Shown here piece by piece: positions 1 to 10,900 of a stretch of 64,000 bases of DNA. A model generated the notes under the pieces. It was not told the origin of the DNA. It did not search any database and worked only from the letters and a program-made list of their open reading frames with translations. Within the stretch, counting starts at the first letter, position 1, and each line of letters begins with the position of its first letter. Location: the NCBI GenBank assembly GCA_024760525.1, contig CP060499.1, positions 2,232,001 through 2,296,000 on the forward strand. Reading direction: 5' to 3'. Position numbers and translations under genes: made by a program. The DNA is from Nitrospira sp. GTDB lineage: Bacteria > Nitrospirota > Nitrospiria > Nitrospirales > Nitrospiraceae.

Positions 1-3000
1 TGAATCTCCTCCATCGTCAGCAGAATCGGCCTTGAGTTCTTTGCAAGCTCTTCCACCAGCGGGTTCACACGCTGCCGATAGGTCTCCGTGGCCAACAGCA
101 CACGGGCGCGGCTTTCGCCGAGCATATGCACCAGCCGAAGATCCGGGTGCCCTGCGTCGAGCGGTACATAAATGCCCCCCGCCTTGAGAACTCCCAACAA
201 CATCGTGAGAAAATCCAAATCTCGGTCGCCCAAGAGCGCCACGGCCGTTTCGGGCCCCACTCCTTCGAGCAGCAACGCGTGGGCGACTCGGTTGGCCCGG
301 CGATTCAATTCATCATACGTCACACGGCGATCCAACCAGACGGCCGCCACGCTGTCCGGTGTCGCCGACACTTGTGCTTCGAATAACTGAACAAACGACC
401 GATCCGGTACCGAAAGGCAGGGTCCCACGTTCCAGTCCGTCAACAAGCGGTGCTCTTCCTCACCGGTCAATAGGCGCAACTCCTCGATTGTCGCGTCGGG
501 TTTCGCGGCCATGTCTCGCAGGATCAGTTCATAGTGTTGGAGCATGCGCATGACGCTGTCGGCGGAAAACAGGTCGGTGTTGTACTCCATCGATGCGGTC
601 AGCCCACTGTCGGTTTCGCACAGTGTCAGGGTCAGATCGAACTTGGCCGTCAGCGATTCCACATCCACGGTATCGATGTGAAGTCCTGGTATGTCCAGTT
701 CCGATACGGGGGCGTTTTGCAGCTCGAACATGACCTGGAAGATCGGCGAGTAACTGACGTCGCGCACCGGCTGCAGCACCTCGACCAGTTTTTCGAACGG
801 CACGTCCTGATGTGTATAGGCACCGAGACATACCTGCCGAACCAGCGCGAGGAGCTCGCGGACCGTCTGCGTTCCCGACAGGTCAGCCCGCAACGCCAGC
901 GTGTTCACGAAGAAACCGATGAGCCCTTCGATCTCGCTACGGGTGCGGTTGGCGATCGGAGACCCGACAATGAGGTCCCGCCGACCCGTATACCTGAACA
1001 ACAACGCATAGAATCCTGTCAGCAGGGTCATGAACAGCGTGACACCTTCATGCCGGCTGAGCTCGGTCATGGCTGCGGACAATTCAGGAGACAACGAGAG
1101 AGTCAGCGATGCGCCGCGGGAAGTCTGAACCGGTGGTCGCGCACGATCCATCGGCAGATTCAGCGGCTCGAGCGCACTTGCCAGCCGTTCTTTCCAGTAC
1201 TCGACTTGGCGATCCAATCGCGCGCCGGACAACCATTGTCGCTGCCAGATCGCAAAATCCGCGTATTGAGCCGGCAGTTCGGGCAGAGACGCCGGTCTGC
1301 CTTGAACCTGAGCGATATACAGCTCGGTCATTTCCCGCACCAGAATGTGCGAGGACCACGCGTCGGACACGATGTGGTGCATCGTCAAGAGCAGCACGTG
1401 TTCCTCCGCGTCGAGTTTCAGTAGCGTGACACGAAGCATGGGGCCATAGGCCAGCTCGAATGGACGCTGGGCTTCGGCCGTTGCGAGTCGCAATACGGCC
1501 GCCTCCTGCTCGGATCCAGACAAATGATCGAGCGCGAGAAGAGGCACTGACATCGACGATGCGAGCGTCACGGTTTGTACCGGTTGGCCGTCCGACAGCG
1601 AGACCGTGGTCCGCAGCACTTCGTGCCGACCGACCAGTTCATTGACACTCCGTTCCAGAGCCGCCGCATCCAACGTCCCTGACAGCCGCAGCGCGATCGG
1701 CAAGTTGTAGGAGGCCCCATCCGGCTCCAGTTGTGTCAACACCCAGAGACGCTGTTGGGCGAAGGACAACGGAACCGGTCCGTCACGCTCCACTCTGGAA
1801 ACGGGCGGCACTTCCGTGCCTCCTGCCTGAAGGCGGGCCGACTCCACGGCTTCAGCCAATTGGGACACCGACGTCGCCTCGAAGAGTGTCCGTAGCGGCA
1901 GTTCCACATGAAAGATCGTGCGCACCCGCGCCATCACTTGCGTCGCCAGCAACGAATGTCCGCCGAGATCGAAGAAGTTGTCATGAATCCCGATCCGGTC
2001 CCGCTTCAGAATGGTCTCCCAGATGCCCGCCAACATTTCTTCCGTCGGATTGCGCGGCGCTACGTAGCGGCGGTTCGACGCCAGATACGCCTCAGGATCC
2101 GGTAGGAGCGCCCGATCGACTTTTCCGTTCTGATTCAACGGCAGCGCCGGCAGACAGACCAGCGCGGTGGGAATCATATAGTCCGGCAGCCGCTCCTTCA
2201 AAAACTCACGCCATCCTGCCGGCTCGCCGGAGGAATCACGGGGCACAATATAGGCGGCCAAGTACTTCTCGCCGGTTTGGTTCCCGCGGGCCGTCACGAC
2301 CGCTTGTTGAATCCCGGAGTGTTCGGTGAGACGCGCCTCGATCTCGCCCAATTCGATGCGGTACCCGCGGAGCTTGATTTGAAAATCGGTTCGCCCGAGA
2401 AACTCAACCGTACCGTCCGGTAGAACTCGTGCCAGATCACCGGACTTGTAGAGACGGCTTCCCGGTTCCGACGCCAGAGGGTGAGGGACGAATCGTTGAG
2501 CCGTGAGATCAGGTCGTCCAAGGTACCCGCGCGCCAGCCCCGCCCCGCCGAGGTAGAGTTCTCCCGGTACACCGATCGGCATCGGATCGAGCCGCTCGTC
2601 CAGAATATAGGCTTCCGCGTTGTCGATCGGACGGCCGATCGGGACGGTTGCGGAGAGGTTTGCCGTTTCATGACGTGGTTCGAACGGAAAGGTCAGGCAG
2701 CCGATCGTCGCTTCCGTCGGTCCGTAATGGTTCAGCACGCGGCAGCGGCCGGCAGTCGTCACTTGGTGGGCAAGCGCGTGCGACAAGACATCCCCGCCCA
2801 GCACAAGCAGCCGCCGAGGCAAGACCTTGGCGCCTTCCGACGTGGCGAGCAGCGTCTGGAAATGAGCCGGCACAATTTTCAACACGTCGATCGGATGCTT
2901 CGCGCAATAGTCCCCGAACTTCCGCCCGTCCGTGGCCGTGTCGTATCCGATCACATGCAGGCAACCGCCGGACGCGAGCGACGCAAAGATCACGGTGTTG

Positions 3001-4964
3001 CCGAGATCGGCGCCAAGTGTCGAGACCGTCGCAAAGTGCAGATCCGCCTCTGCCCGTACCGCGCGGCAAATGAAATCCGTGTAGTTCAAGACTCCAAGAT
3101 GGGTGACGGCCACCCCTTTCGGGACGCCGGTCGATCCCGAGGTATAGATCACATAGGCCAATTCCATCGGGTAAACCGGCCGATCCGGATTGGTTGACGG
3201 CTCCTCCGTGAAGGTCCAGTCATGGAAATCCAGACAGCGCAGCAGCGCCACGGAATCAGGCAACCGCGACCGCCATTGTTCCTGCGTCAGGACCACTGCG
3301 ATTCCCGCTTGCGAGACCTCGAACGTCAGGCGCGCCGGGGAATTCTCCGGATCGAGCGGCACATAGGCGGCGCCCGCTTTGAGCACGCCCAACAACCCCG
3401 CCACCATTTCGATCGAGCGCTCGACACACAATCCCACCAGCGCGCCTCGTCCGACTCCCATCCGGTTCAGACCGTGCGCAATCTGGTTGGCCCTGGCGTT
3501 CAATTCGGCGTAAGTCATGCGGCAGTCGCCGTACACGACGGCAACCGCATCGGGCCGCGCTTCTGCTTGACGTTCGAAGAGGTTCTGAAGGGGTCGATCG
3601 GCCGAGACAGGATGCTTGGCACCACGGCCTGCTTGCAGCACTCTGTGTCGTTGGGAATCGCTCAGCAAAGGCAACAGCCCGACATTGGTTTCCGGCTGCG
3701 CCGCAGCGCGGGTGAGCAACGCGGTCAAGGCCTCGCTTAGGATCGGAAGTATCGCCGCATGAATCAGTCCCGCATCTGCCTGCAGACGTAACTGGATCGA
3801 CCGGCTCCGCTTCATACAGGTCAAGCTCAACTTGAGCGGCTCGAGGCGGACGGACTCCGGCTCAAATGAGAAGACAGTATCCGCGACATCCGCGGGCGGC
3901 TTCGTCGTTTCGAACTCAAATCCCACCAACTCCGTCGTTGAAGGGTCGGCCGTTTCCGTCCCACTGCCCCACACGAAGTACTCCTGCCACTCCCGCGCGT
4001 GGTGCTGGTCGGACGCGACTGCAGCCGCCAGGTCCTGAAACGATTTGTCCGGATCGATCCGGCACCGCAGCGGCACCCATTTGGCGAAGAGTCCCATCCC
4101 GGACTCCAGCTCATCGTATTTTCTGCCGTCGCCGAGCATGGCCATGAGGTATTCCCGTCGGCCGCCGACCCGGCTGAGCACCGTCTGCCACGCCGCCAAT
4201 ATCAGCGCGGCGAGCGGCGTCTCGCGCCGTTCAGACAAAACCAGCAACGATGAAACGACTTCTTGATCCAGCTCCCAAACAAGAGTCTCAGTCAGCCATC
4301 CGGCGGTTCCTTCTCCCGCATGCTCGAACGGCAGAATGATCGGAGCCGAGTCGGCGAACATGTCTCGCCAGAACTGCCGGCCTTTGACCGCATCTTCGTC
4401 TTCGAGCAACTCATTCTGCCATTCTGCAAACTGCGCGTACTGGACCAATTCCTGATCCGCTTCCTGTCGTGGAAATTCACGGTACCCGGCGGTGATCCCG
4501 TCGGCCAGATTGTGTAGCGTACGGACATCGGCACATATGGCCGGCAGACTCATGAGGAACCAATGCTCGCGGTCCGACAGCCGGCACAAGGTGCAGCGGA
4601 GCAACGGTCCTCGCTCCCAATCGATCGTCTGACGGCGATGGTCCTCCAGCAACTCCTTCCGCTTCGCCGCCTGCGTCGCCGCGTCCTCAGCCTGCAGCTC
4701 GATGGTTTCCCAGACGGGTTTGCTGTCCTCAACGATCACTTGCAGCGGTACTTTTACGCCTGGTTCTTTACAAAACATGGTCCGAAACGCTTCGTGCCTG
4801 GCCACCGTAGCGTTCACAGCCCATTCGAGGTGGGCGACGTCCAGCAGGCCCCGAATCACCAGGATCCCCTGCGCACAGGAGGTTCCGAATTTCTGTTGAA
4901 GCGCCCACAGGCGTTTTTGTTGGGGAGAAAGACGGAATCCTTGCACATCTATACTTGATTGCAT
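1..4964 (-). CDS. NRPS, interface-like C / A(Asp) / PCP / C / A (3' end outside window)
   Basis: No stop codon appears before the left edge, so about 1,654 residues of a longer protein are visible. The ATG at 4964 has GAGG 5 nt upstream and lies 7 nt after the preceding NRPS stop. The first condensation-like domain (about 10-430) reads SLPAICADVRT near residue 146, where HHxxxDG should stand, so both catalytic His are lost and only the Asp remains. The A domain (about 480-960; YTSGSTG near 610) gives the code D-L-T-K-V-G-H-I-G-K by hand alignment to GrsA, an aspartate code. A PCP follows (GGHSLLA near 1000), then a normal LCL-type C domain (HHIVSDAWS near 1200) and the first third of a second A domain. 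That last A domain resembles the Dab domains of this cluster, but its pocket residues are outside the window. The degenerate first domain fits the interface domains known from beta-hydroxyaspartate siderophore synthetases. Confidence 0.93.
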   Translation of the reverse strand, partial: MQSSIDVQGFRLSPQQKRLWALQQKFGTSCAQGILVIRGLLDVAHLEWAVNATVARHEAFRTMFCKEPGVKVPLQVIVEDSKPVWETIELQAEDAATQAAKRKELLEDHRRQTIDWERGPLLRCTLCRLSDREHWFLMSLPAICADVRTLHNLADGITAGYREFPRQEADQELVQYAQFAEWQNELLEDEDAVKGRQFWRDMFADSAPIILPFEHAGEGTAGWLTETLVWELDQEVVSSLLVLSERRETPLAALILAAWQTVLSRVGGRREYLMAMLGDGRKYDELESGMGLFAKWVPLRCRIDPDKSFQDLAAAVASDQHHAREWQEYFVWGSGTETADPSTTELVGFEFETTKPPADVADTVFSFEPESVRLEPLKLSLTCMKRSRSIQLRLQADAGLIHAAILPILSEALTALLTRAAAQPETNVGLLPLLSDSQRHRVLQAGRGAKHPVSADRPLQNLFERQAEARPDAVAVVYGDCRMTYAELNARANQIAHGLNRMGVGRGALVGLCVERSIEMVAGLLGVLKAGAAYVPLDPENSPARLTFEVSQAGIAVVLTQEQWRSRLPDSVALLRCLDFHDWTFTEEPSTNPDRPVYPMELAYVIYTSGSTGVPKGVAVTHLGVLNYTDFICRAVRAEADLHFATVSTLGADLGNTVIFASLASGGCLHVIGYDTATDGRKFGDYCAKHPIDVLKIVPAHFQTLLATSEGAKVLPRRLLVLGGDVLSHALAHQVTTAGRCRVLNHYGPTEATIGCLTFPFEPRHETANLSATVPIGRPIDNAEAYILDERLDPMPIGVPGELYLGGAGLARGYLGRPDLTAQRFVPHPLASEPGSRLYKSGDLARVLPDGTVEFLGRTDFQIKLRGYRIELGEIEARLTEHSGIQQAVVTARGNQTGEKYLAAYIVPRDSSGEPAGWREFLKERLPDYMIPTALVCLPALPLNQNGKVDRALLPDPEAYLASNRRYVAPRNPTEEMLAGIWETILKRDRIGIHDNFFDLGGHSLLATQVMARVRTIFHVELPLRTLFEATSVSQLAEAVESARLQAGGTEVPPVSRVERDGPVPLSFAQQRLWVLTQLEPDGASYNLPIALRLSGTLDAAALERSVNELVGRHEVLRTTVSLSDGQPVQTVTLASSMSVPLLALDHLSGSEQEAAVLRLATAEAQRPFELAYGPMLRVTLLKLDAEEHVLLLTMHHIVSDAWSSHILVREMTELYIAQVQGRPASLPELPAQYADFAIWQRQWLSGARLDRQVEYWKERLASALEPLNLPMDRARPPVQTSRGASLTLSLSPELSAAMTELSRHEGVTLFMTLLTGFYALLFRYTGRRDLIVGSPIANRTRSEIEGLIGFFVNTLALRADLSGTQTVRELLALVRQVCLGAYTHQDVPFEKLVEVLQPVRDVSYSPIFQVMFELQNAPVSELDIPGLHIDTVDVESLTAKFDLTLTLCETDSGLTASMEYNTDLFSADSVMRMLQHYELILRDMAAKPDATIEELRLLTGEEEHRLLTDWNVGPCLSVPDRSFVQLFEAQVSATPDSVAAVWLDRRVTYDELNRRANRVAHALLLEGVGPETAVALLGDRDLDFLTMLLGVLKAGGIYVPLDAGHPDLRLVHMLGESRARVLLATETYRQRVNPLVEELAKNSRPILLTMEEI

Positions 4965-4971
4965 GATGCCT

Positions 4972-7900
4972 CTAGGCGCTCACCGTCTGCACGTCTCGTT
5001 GATTGATCATCTCTCCCATGGCCACGACGATCTTCCGCGGCCCGGCAAACGGTGAACGGGCGTGGGCCACCAACATGTTATCGAGCATGAGCAGGTCTCC
5101 GTTCCTCCAAGGAAATCGCACCGATGTCCGCTCGTAGAGCTCGCCGATTTCCGCCGCCGTCTCGTCATCGATCGGAGAGCCGTCGCCGAAGTAGACGTTG
5201 CGCGGCACCCGATCTATGCCCAGCACATCGACCAGCGAATTCCGGACCGCCGGCTCCAAGTATGAGATGTGATGCAGCTGAATCTGATTGAAGAATACGA
5301 AGTCGCCGGTCTTCGGGTGCTTAAGGATCGCCGGACAGATCTGTCTGGTCCGCAACCCTCCGTCCGACGTCCAATCCCATTCGACACCGTGCTGCCGGCA
5401 TGTCTCTTCCACCACGGCCTTGTCTTCGGTGTGAAAAAATTCCTGCCAACTCACGTCAAACCCTGGAGTGAAATTCCTCACGTACATCAATGCCCGTTTC
5501 GTAAATTTCTCACGGAGCTCGGGCCGCAGACGTTCGCACATTTTCCGACAGTCCACGATCGGCGTCTCGCCGCCCTCCTGCGCCGCCTGCACGCAGAAAA
5601 AAGATTGTTTCAACGGCCATCGATGCAGATGTGAGCTTTCGTTGTGAAAAAGAATGGTCTTGTCGGCAGGATAAGGTGTGGACCCATAAAGGTGGCGTCC
5701 CGCTTTCTCGCGCGGCAAATCGCCGTATTCGCCAAACAGCGCGGGGCATAACGCCTGAGCGACCTGTTCAAAATCCTCGGGACTCTTGAGCGCAAACCCG
5801 CGGAACAGGATGGCTCCGTGCGCGAACAAATCCTGTTCGACCTTCGGTCTGTTGTCTTGCGCCCACCCGGCCAGATCCACATCGTCAACCGCAGGCTGCA
5901 AGACAAACGGCAAAGACTGATCCGATTCGAGATACCCTCTTTCGACCAGCGTTCTCTGAGCAATATTGACAGCTTTTGGCTGAATACTCTTGAATCGCTT
6001 GAACTTGCTCTCCTCGCGCTGCTTGGATTCGATCATGGCAGACTCCTTTTCTGTATGCGACAGGATCTCGAGCGCGGACAGTTTTGCCTCCGGATGGGCG
6101 GCTACGCTTCCGAGCAGCGTCACGAACCGTTCCGACATGGCGGCGATCGTGGCGACGTCGAAGAGATCCGTGCTGTATTTCCACAGGCCGGTCATGCCCT
6201 CCTCGGCATCTTCCATGAACAGCCCGAGGTCGAACCTGGCGACCTCGCTTTCGAACTCAAGGACGCCCACTTCCAGTCCCGGCAATTCCATGGACGGCGG
6301 CGGCACGTTTTGCAGCACCAGGAGCGTCTGCACCAGCGGGTTGCTCCCGAGGTCGCGCTTGAGCTTCAATGCCTCCACGATTTTTTCGAACGGCAAGTCT
6401 TGATGCGCATAGGCCTCCAACGCCGTCCGCCGCACCTGCGCCAGCAACTCCAGAAACGTGGGATTACCACCGAGATCGCTGCGGAGCGGCAGCAGATTGA
6501 CGAAGAATCCCACCAGGCCTTCAGTTTCTTCACGATTGCGGTTGGCCACGTCGGTGCCGATCAGGATGTCTTCCTGTCCCGTCGTGCGGAAGAGCAGCGC
6601 GTTGAAGGCCGCCAGAAGCGTCATGAACAACGTCACGCCCTGTTTACGGCTCAACGCGCGCAGGCGGTCGGCATGTTCTGTAGGAACCGTGAATATGTGG
6701 CGGGCGCCCCGGAAGCTCTGCACGGTGGGACGCGGCCGGTCCGCCGGCAATTTCAACACCGGTGGATTGACGCCCAACCGCTGTTTCCAGTACGTCAGAT
6801 GCGCGTCCAACACCGGTCCCTGCAGCCACTGCCGCTGCCAATGGGCAAAATCCGCATACTGCACCGGCAATGGCGGCAATGCGTCGGCGGTGTCGGCAGA
6901 CTGCCCAATCCGGGCCTGATAGAAGACACCGACTTCGTTGGCCAACAGCGTCATCGACCAGGCGTCCGCGGCGATATGATGGAGCGTGACGAGCAGGACA
7001 TGTTCCCGCTCCGCTAGACGGAGTAACCTTGCGCGAATGGGCCGGTCCTCGTCCAACCGGAACGGTCGCCGGACTTCCACTGAAGCCGCTTCACGTACGG
7101 CTTCGTCGTGCCGGTCTTCCGGCAACCCGCTCAGGTCATCAAGCGGTAAAGCGAACTCTCCCACCGAGCCGATAACTTGTACCGGTTCGCCGTCGCTCTC
7201 GTGGAAGGTCGTCCTCAGCGTTTCGTGTCTGGCGATCACCAGTTCGAAACTCTGCGACAAGGCATCGAGATCCAGCGCGCCGGACAGCCGTAGCGCAAAC
7301 GGCAGATTGTACGACCAGCCTTCCGGTTCCATCTGCGACAGGAACCACAACCGTTGCTGCGCGAACGACAGTGGGAGCGGTTCGCGCCGTTCGGCCGGTG
7401 CAAGCGGCACCAACGGTGTCTCTTCCCGACTGGAACGGGCCTGCTCGATGGCAGTACTCAGAGCCTCGACTGTCGGCGCTTCGAAGAGGCTTCGAAGCGG
7501 CAGCTCGATCTGGAACAAAGTCCGTATCCTGGACACAACCTGCGTCGCGAGGAGCGAATGGCCGCCCAGCTCAAAAAAGTTCTCGTGGATGCCGACGTGC
7601 TTGAGGCCGAGGATCTCGGCCCAGATCCCGGCCAGAATCTCTTGGGTTGCGCTACCGGGAATCCCGTCGCGCAACGACAGGTGATCGTCTTCAGGCGCCG
7701 GCAAGGCCTTCCGATCGATCTTCCCATTGGGCGTCAACGGCAGCGCCTCCAGAAACATCACAGCTGTAGGAACCATGTAGTCCGGCAGCGTGTCGGCCGC
7801 GAACGATCGGATGGCTGCGGCATCACGCGCGGGACTCTCGCCCACGACGTAGGCAATCAAACGCTTGTTTCCCGGCCGGTCCTCCCTGACCGCCACGACA

Positions 7901-10900
7901 GCTTCCCGTACCTGTGGATGCTGTACCATCCGCGCTTCGATCTCTCCCAACTCAATGCGATATCCACGGATTTTGACCTGATGGTCACGCCGTCCCAAAA
8001 ACTCCAGCGTGTCGTCGGAGCGGAACCGCACGAGATCGCCGCTGCGGTACAGACGAAGGCCCGGTTCGTTCGCGAACGGATCCGGCACGAAGGCGGCGGC
8101 GGTCTTCGCGGGATCGTTGAGATAACCCCGCCCGACGCCCACTCCGCCGATATAGAGTTCACCCGCCACGTCGTGAGGAACCGGTTCTCCGTTCCCGTCC
8201 AACCCGTAGAGCCGGAGATGAGGAATCGGTCGGCCGATCGGTACGTGAGTCGCTCGCTCGGGAAGCGAACCGGTCACCGCATGCACCGCGACATCGTCCG
8301 AACACTCCGCCGGTCCGTAGGCGTTCATCAGCGGAATCGACGGATACCGGCTGAACCAGAGCTGGCATAACTCCGGCGTCACCGCTTCTCCCGTCGCCAG
8401 GAGCCATCGTAAGGGGGACAGCGGTACGACCGGCCCATCGAGTCCGGCCACCAGGAGCGACGGCACCGCCTCCCACACTGTAATCTTGGAACGTTCGATT
8501 TCGCGGAGAAGCCGCTGTGGATCGCGCACGAGGTCGTCAGGCAGGATTCGAATGCAGGCGCCGCAGAGCAGCCCCGTCAGAAACTGCCACACCGAGATAT
8601 CGAAACACTGCGACGCGGTCTGCGCGATGACGTCCGATTCGGACAGGCCCAGCGCGGGAATCTTGCTGAGCAGATGATTGACCATCCCTCGTTCTTCCAC
8701 CATCGCACCCTTCGGAGCGCCGGTCGAACCGGAGGTAAAGATCACATAGGATAGATTGGTGGAGGGACCCAGGCGCGGCGGATCGTCGTCGGCGCCTGTC
8801 TCCTTCATCAAGAGATCCAGCAGAACAAGTTGCGTCGTGGACTCAGGAGCCCCGGCGATGGCGGCCTCAGCCAATGCTGCGTGCTCGCGTCCCGTCAGCA
8901 ACAGTGCCGCGCGGCCGGTTCCCAGGATCTGCGCCATCCTGGCCGGCGGATGATGAGGATCCAACGGCAAGTACGCGCCGCCGGCCTTCAGGACGCCGAG
9001 AATCATGATCAATAAGTCGATGCCTCGGGTATGCAGCAGGCCGACAATCCGGTCCGTCCCGATCCCACGCCGGCGCAATGCGTGAGCAGCGCGATTGACG
9101 GCGCGATTCAAGTCCAGATAGGTCATTCTCCGCTCATCGTCGATCGCTGCGATTGCATCCGGAGTCCGCCTCACCTGAGCCTCGAACAATTCGGCGAATC
9201 CTCTTTCCTCCGGTCGCGTTCCGGTCGGCTGATTCCATTCCACGAGCAAGCGACGGCGCTCCTCGGCACTCAAAAGCGACAGGTCACAAAGACGCGTATC
9301 CGGCTGTGTCGCCATGGCCTCGAGCAGATGGCCGAGGTGTCGTACCATCCGACGCACCGCATCCGGCTCAAACAACCGCCGGTCGTAGGACAGGCGCATG
9401 CCCAATCGCGGACCGGGATATGCCACGACCGTCACCGGGTAATTCGTGTGGACACGGTCATGGTCGAATTCCAGGCTCACGTCCCCGACTTGCTCCCCAA
9501 GCCGCGGATCCACCGGCGCGTTCTCGAAGACCACCAGACTCTTGAACAGCGCTTGTCCTTTGGGAATCTCGCTCCACTGCTGGATCTGGACGAGCGGCGG
9601 ATATTCGTATTGCCGGATGCGGTAATTGTCGGCCAACAGGCCCTTGAGCCATCCAAGCACCGAGGCATCCGGTGTGAGTCGAACCCGCAGCGGCAAGCTA
9701 TTGATGAACAGACCGACGATGGATTCCACCCCTTCGAGCTCCGTCGGACGTCCGGCAACAGTCACGCCCATCACGATATCGTCGGAGCCACTGTACCGGC
9801 TGAGCAATAGCGCCCACGCGCCCTGCAGAAACGTGTTCAGCGTCAGCCCCTGCTGCTGGGCGAGCGTGGTCAGCCGCTCGGTCACCTGTTCCGACAGTTC
9901 ACCGAATTCGTCGCCGACTTCGGAGACCGTCTCCTGACGCAACGGCGACGGACGCTCGACGCCAAGGGAGGTCGGAGCACCGAAGCCTTCCAGCTCCTTG
10001 CGCCAGAATGCTTCTGCCGAGCCGAGATCTTGACGCTGGAGCCAGGCGATGTAATCACGATAGGGACGCGGCGACGGCAAGTCGATCGAACGGCCTTCCA
10101 ACAATGCCTCGTAGTACGACAACACTTCCATCATCAGAATCGAGAAGCACCAGTCGTCGGTCAGGATATGGTGGAAGCTTCTGACGACGTGGTAAGACTC
10201 CTCCCCGGTCCTGATCAATCGAATCCGCATGAGCGGCGCGCGGCTCATGTCGAATCCCTCGGACAACTCCGTCTCGAGCGTGCGGATGAGGCGGTCCTTC
10301 TGATCGGCAGCGGAAGTATCCCGCCAGTCCAGCACGTGAACGGCTTCGGCGAGATCGATTCGGCGCTGCACGACCTGGAGCGGCCGCTTCAGATCCTTCC
10401 ACACGTAGGCCGTGCGCAAAATGGGATGCCGGTCGATGACCCGCCCCCAGGCCTCGACAAGCCGTTCGAGGTTCAAAGGTCCGTTCCACGTATAGTGCTG
10501 TTGCATGAGATAGATGCCGGAGCCGGGATTCAGCAGCGTGTGGAACAGCATACCTTCCTGCATCGGCGTCAACGGATAGAAGTCTTCGATCGCGCTCCGC
10601 TCCGGGAAGAGGAGATCGATTTCGCCCGAATCAAGCCCGCTCAATGAAAAGTCCTGCGTTGCGGGGCCGCCGGCCGACTCCGAGAGCGCAGTGGCTGCCA
10701 CGGCCGCGACCGCCGCCACCGTCGGATGTTCGAACAAATGCTTGGGCGTCAGCTTGATGCCCGATTTGTGTGCGCGTGCGACGACCTGGAGGCTGCGGAT
10801 CGAATCGCCCCCGATCGTAAAGAAGTTGTCATGAATACCCACGCGATCCAGATGAAGAACGTCGGCCCAGATCTGTGCAAGTGCCGTCTCGACGTCGTTC

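Noticed and set aside
5818..7017. Long plus-strand open frame (399 codons), and others such as 10726-12108 (460 codons), inside the NRPS genes
   Set aside because: They lie opposite clear NRPS domains, show no domain of their own, have Arg/His/Gln-rich shadow composition and lack ribosome-binding sites.
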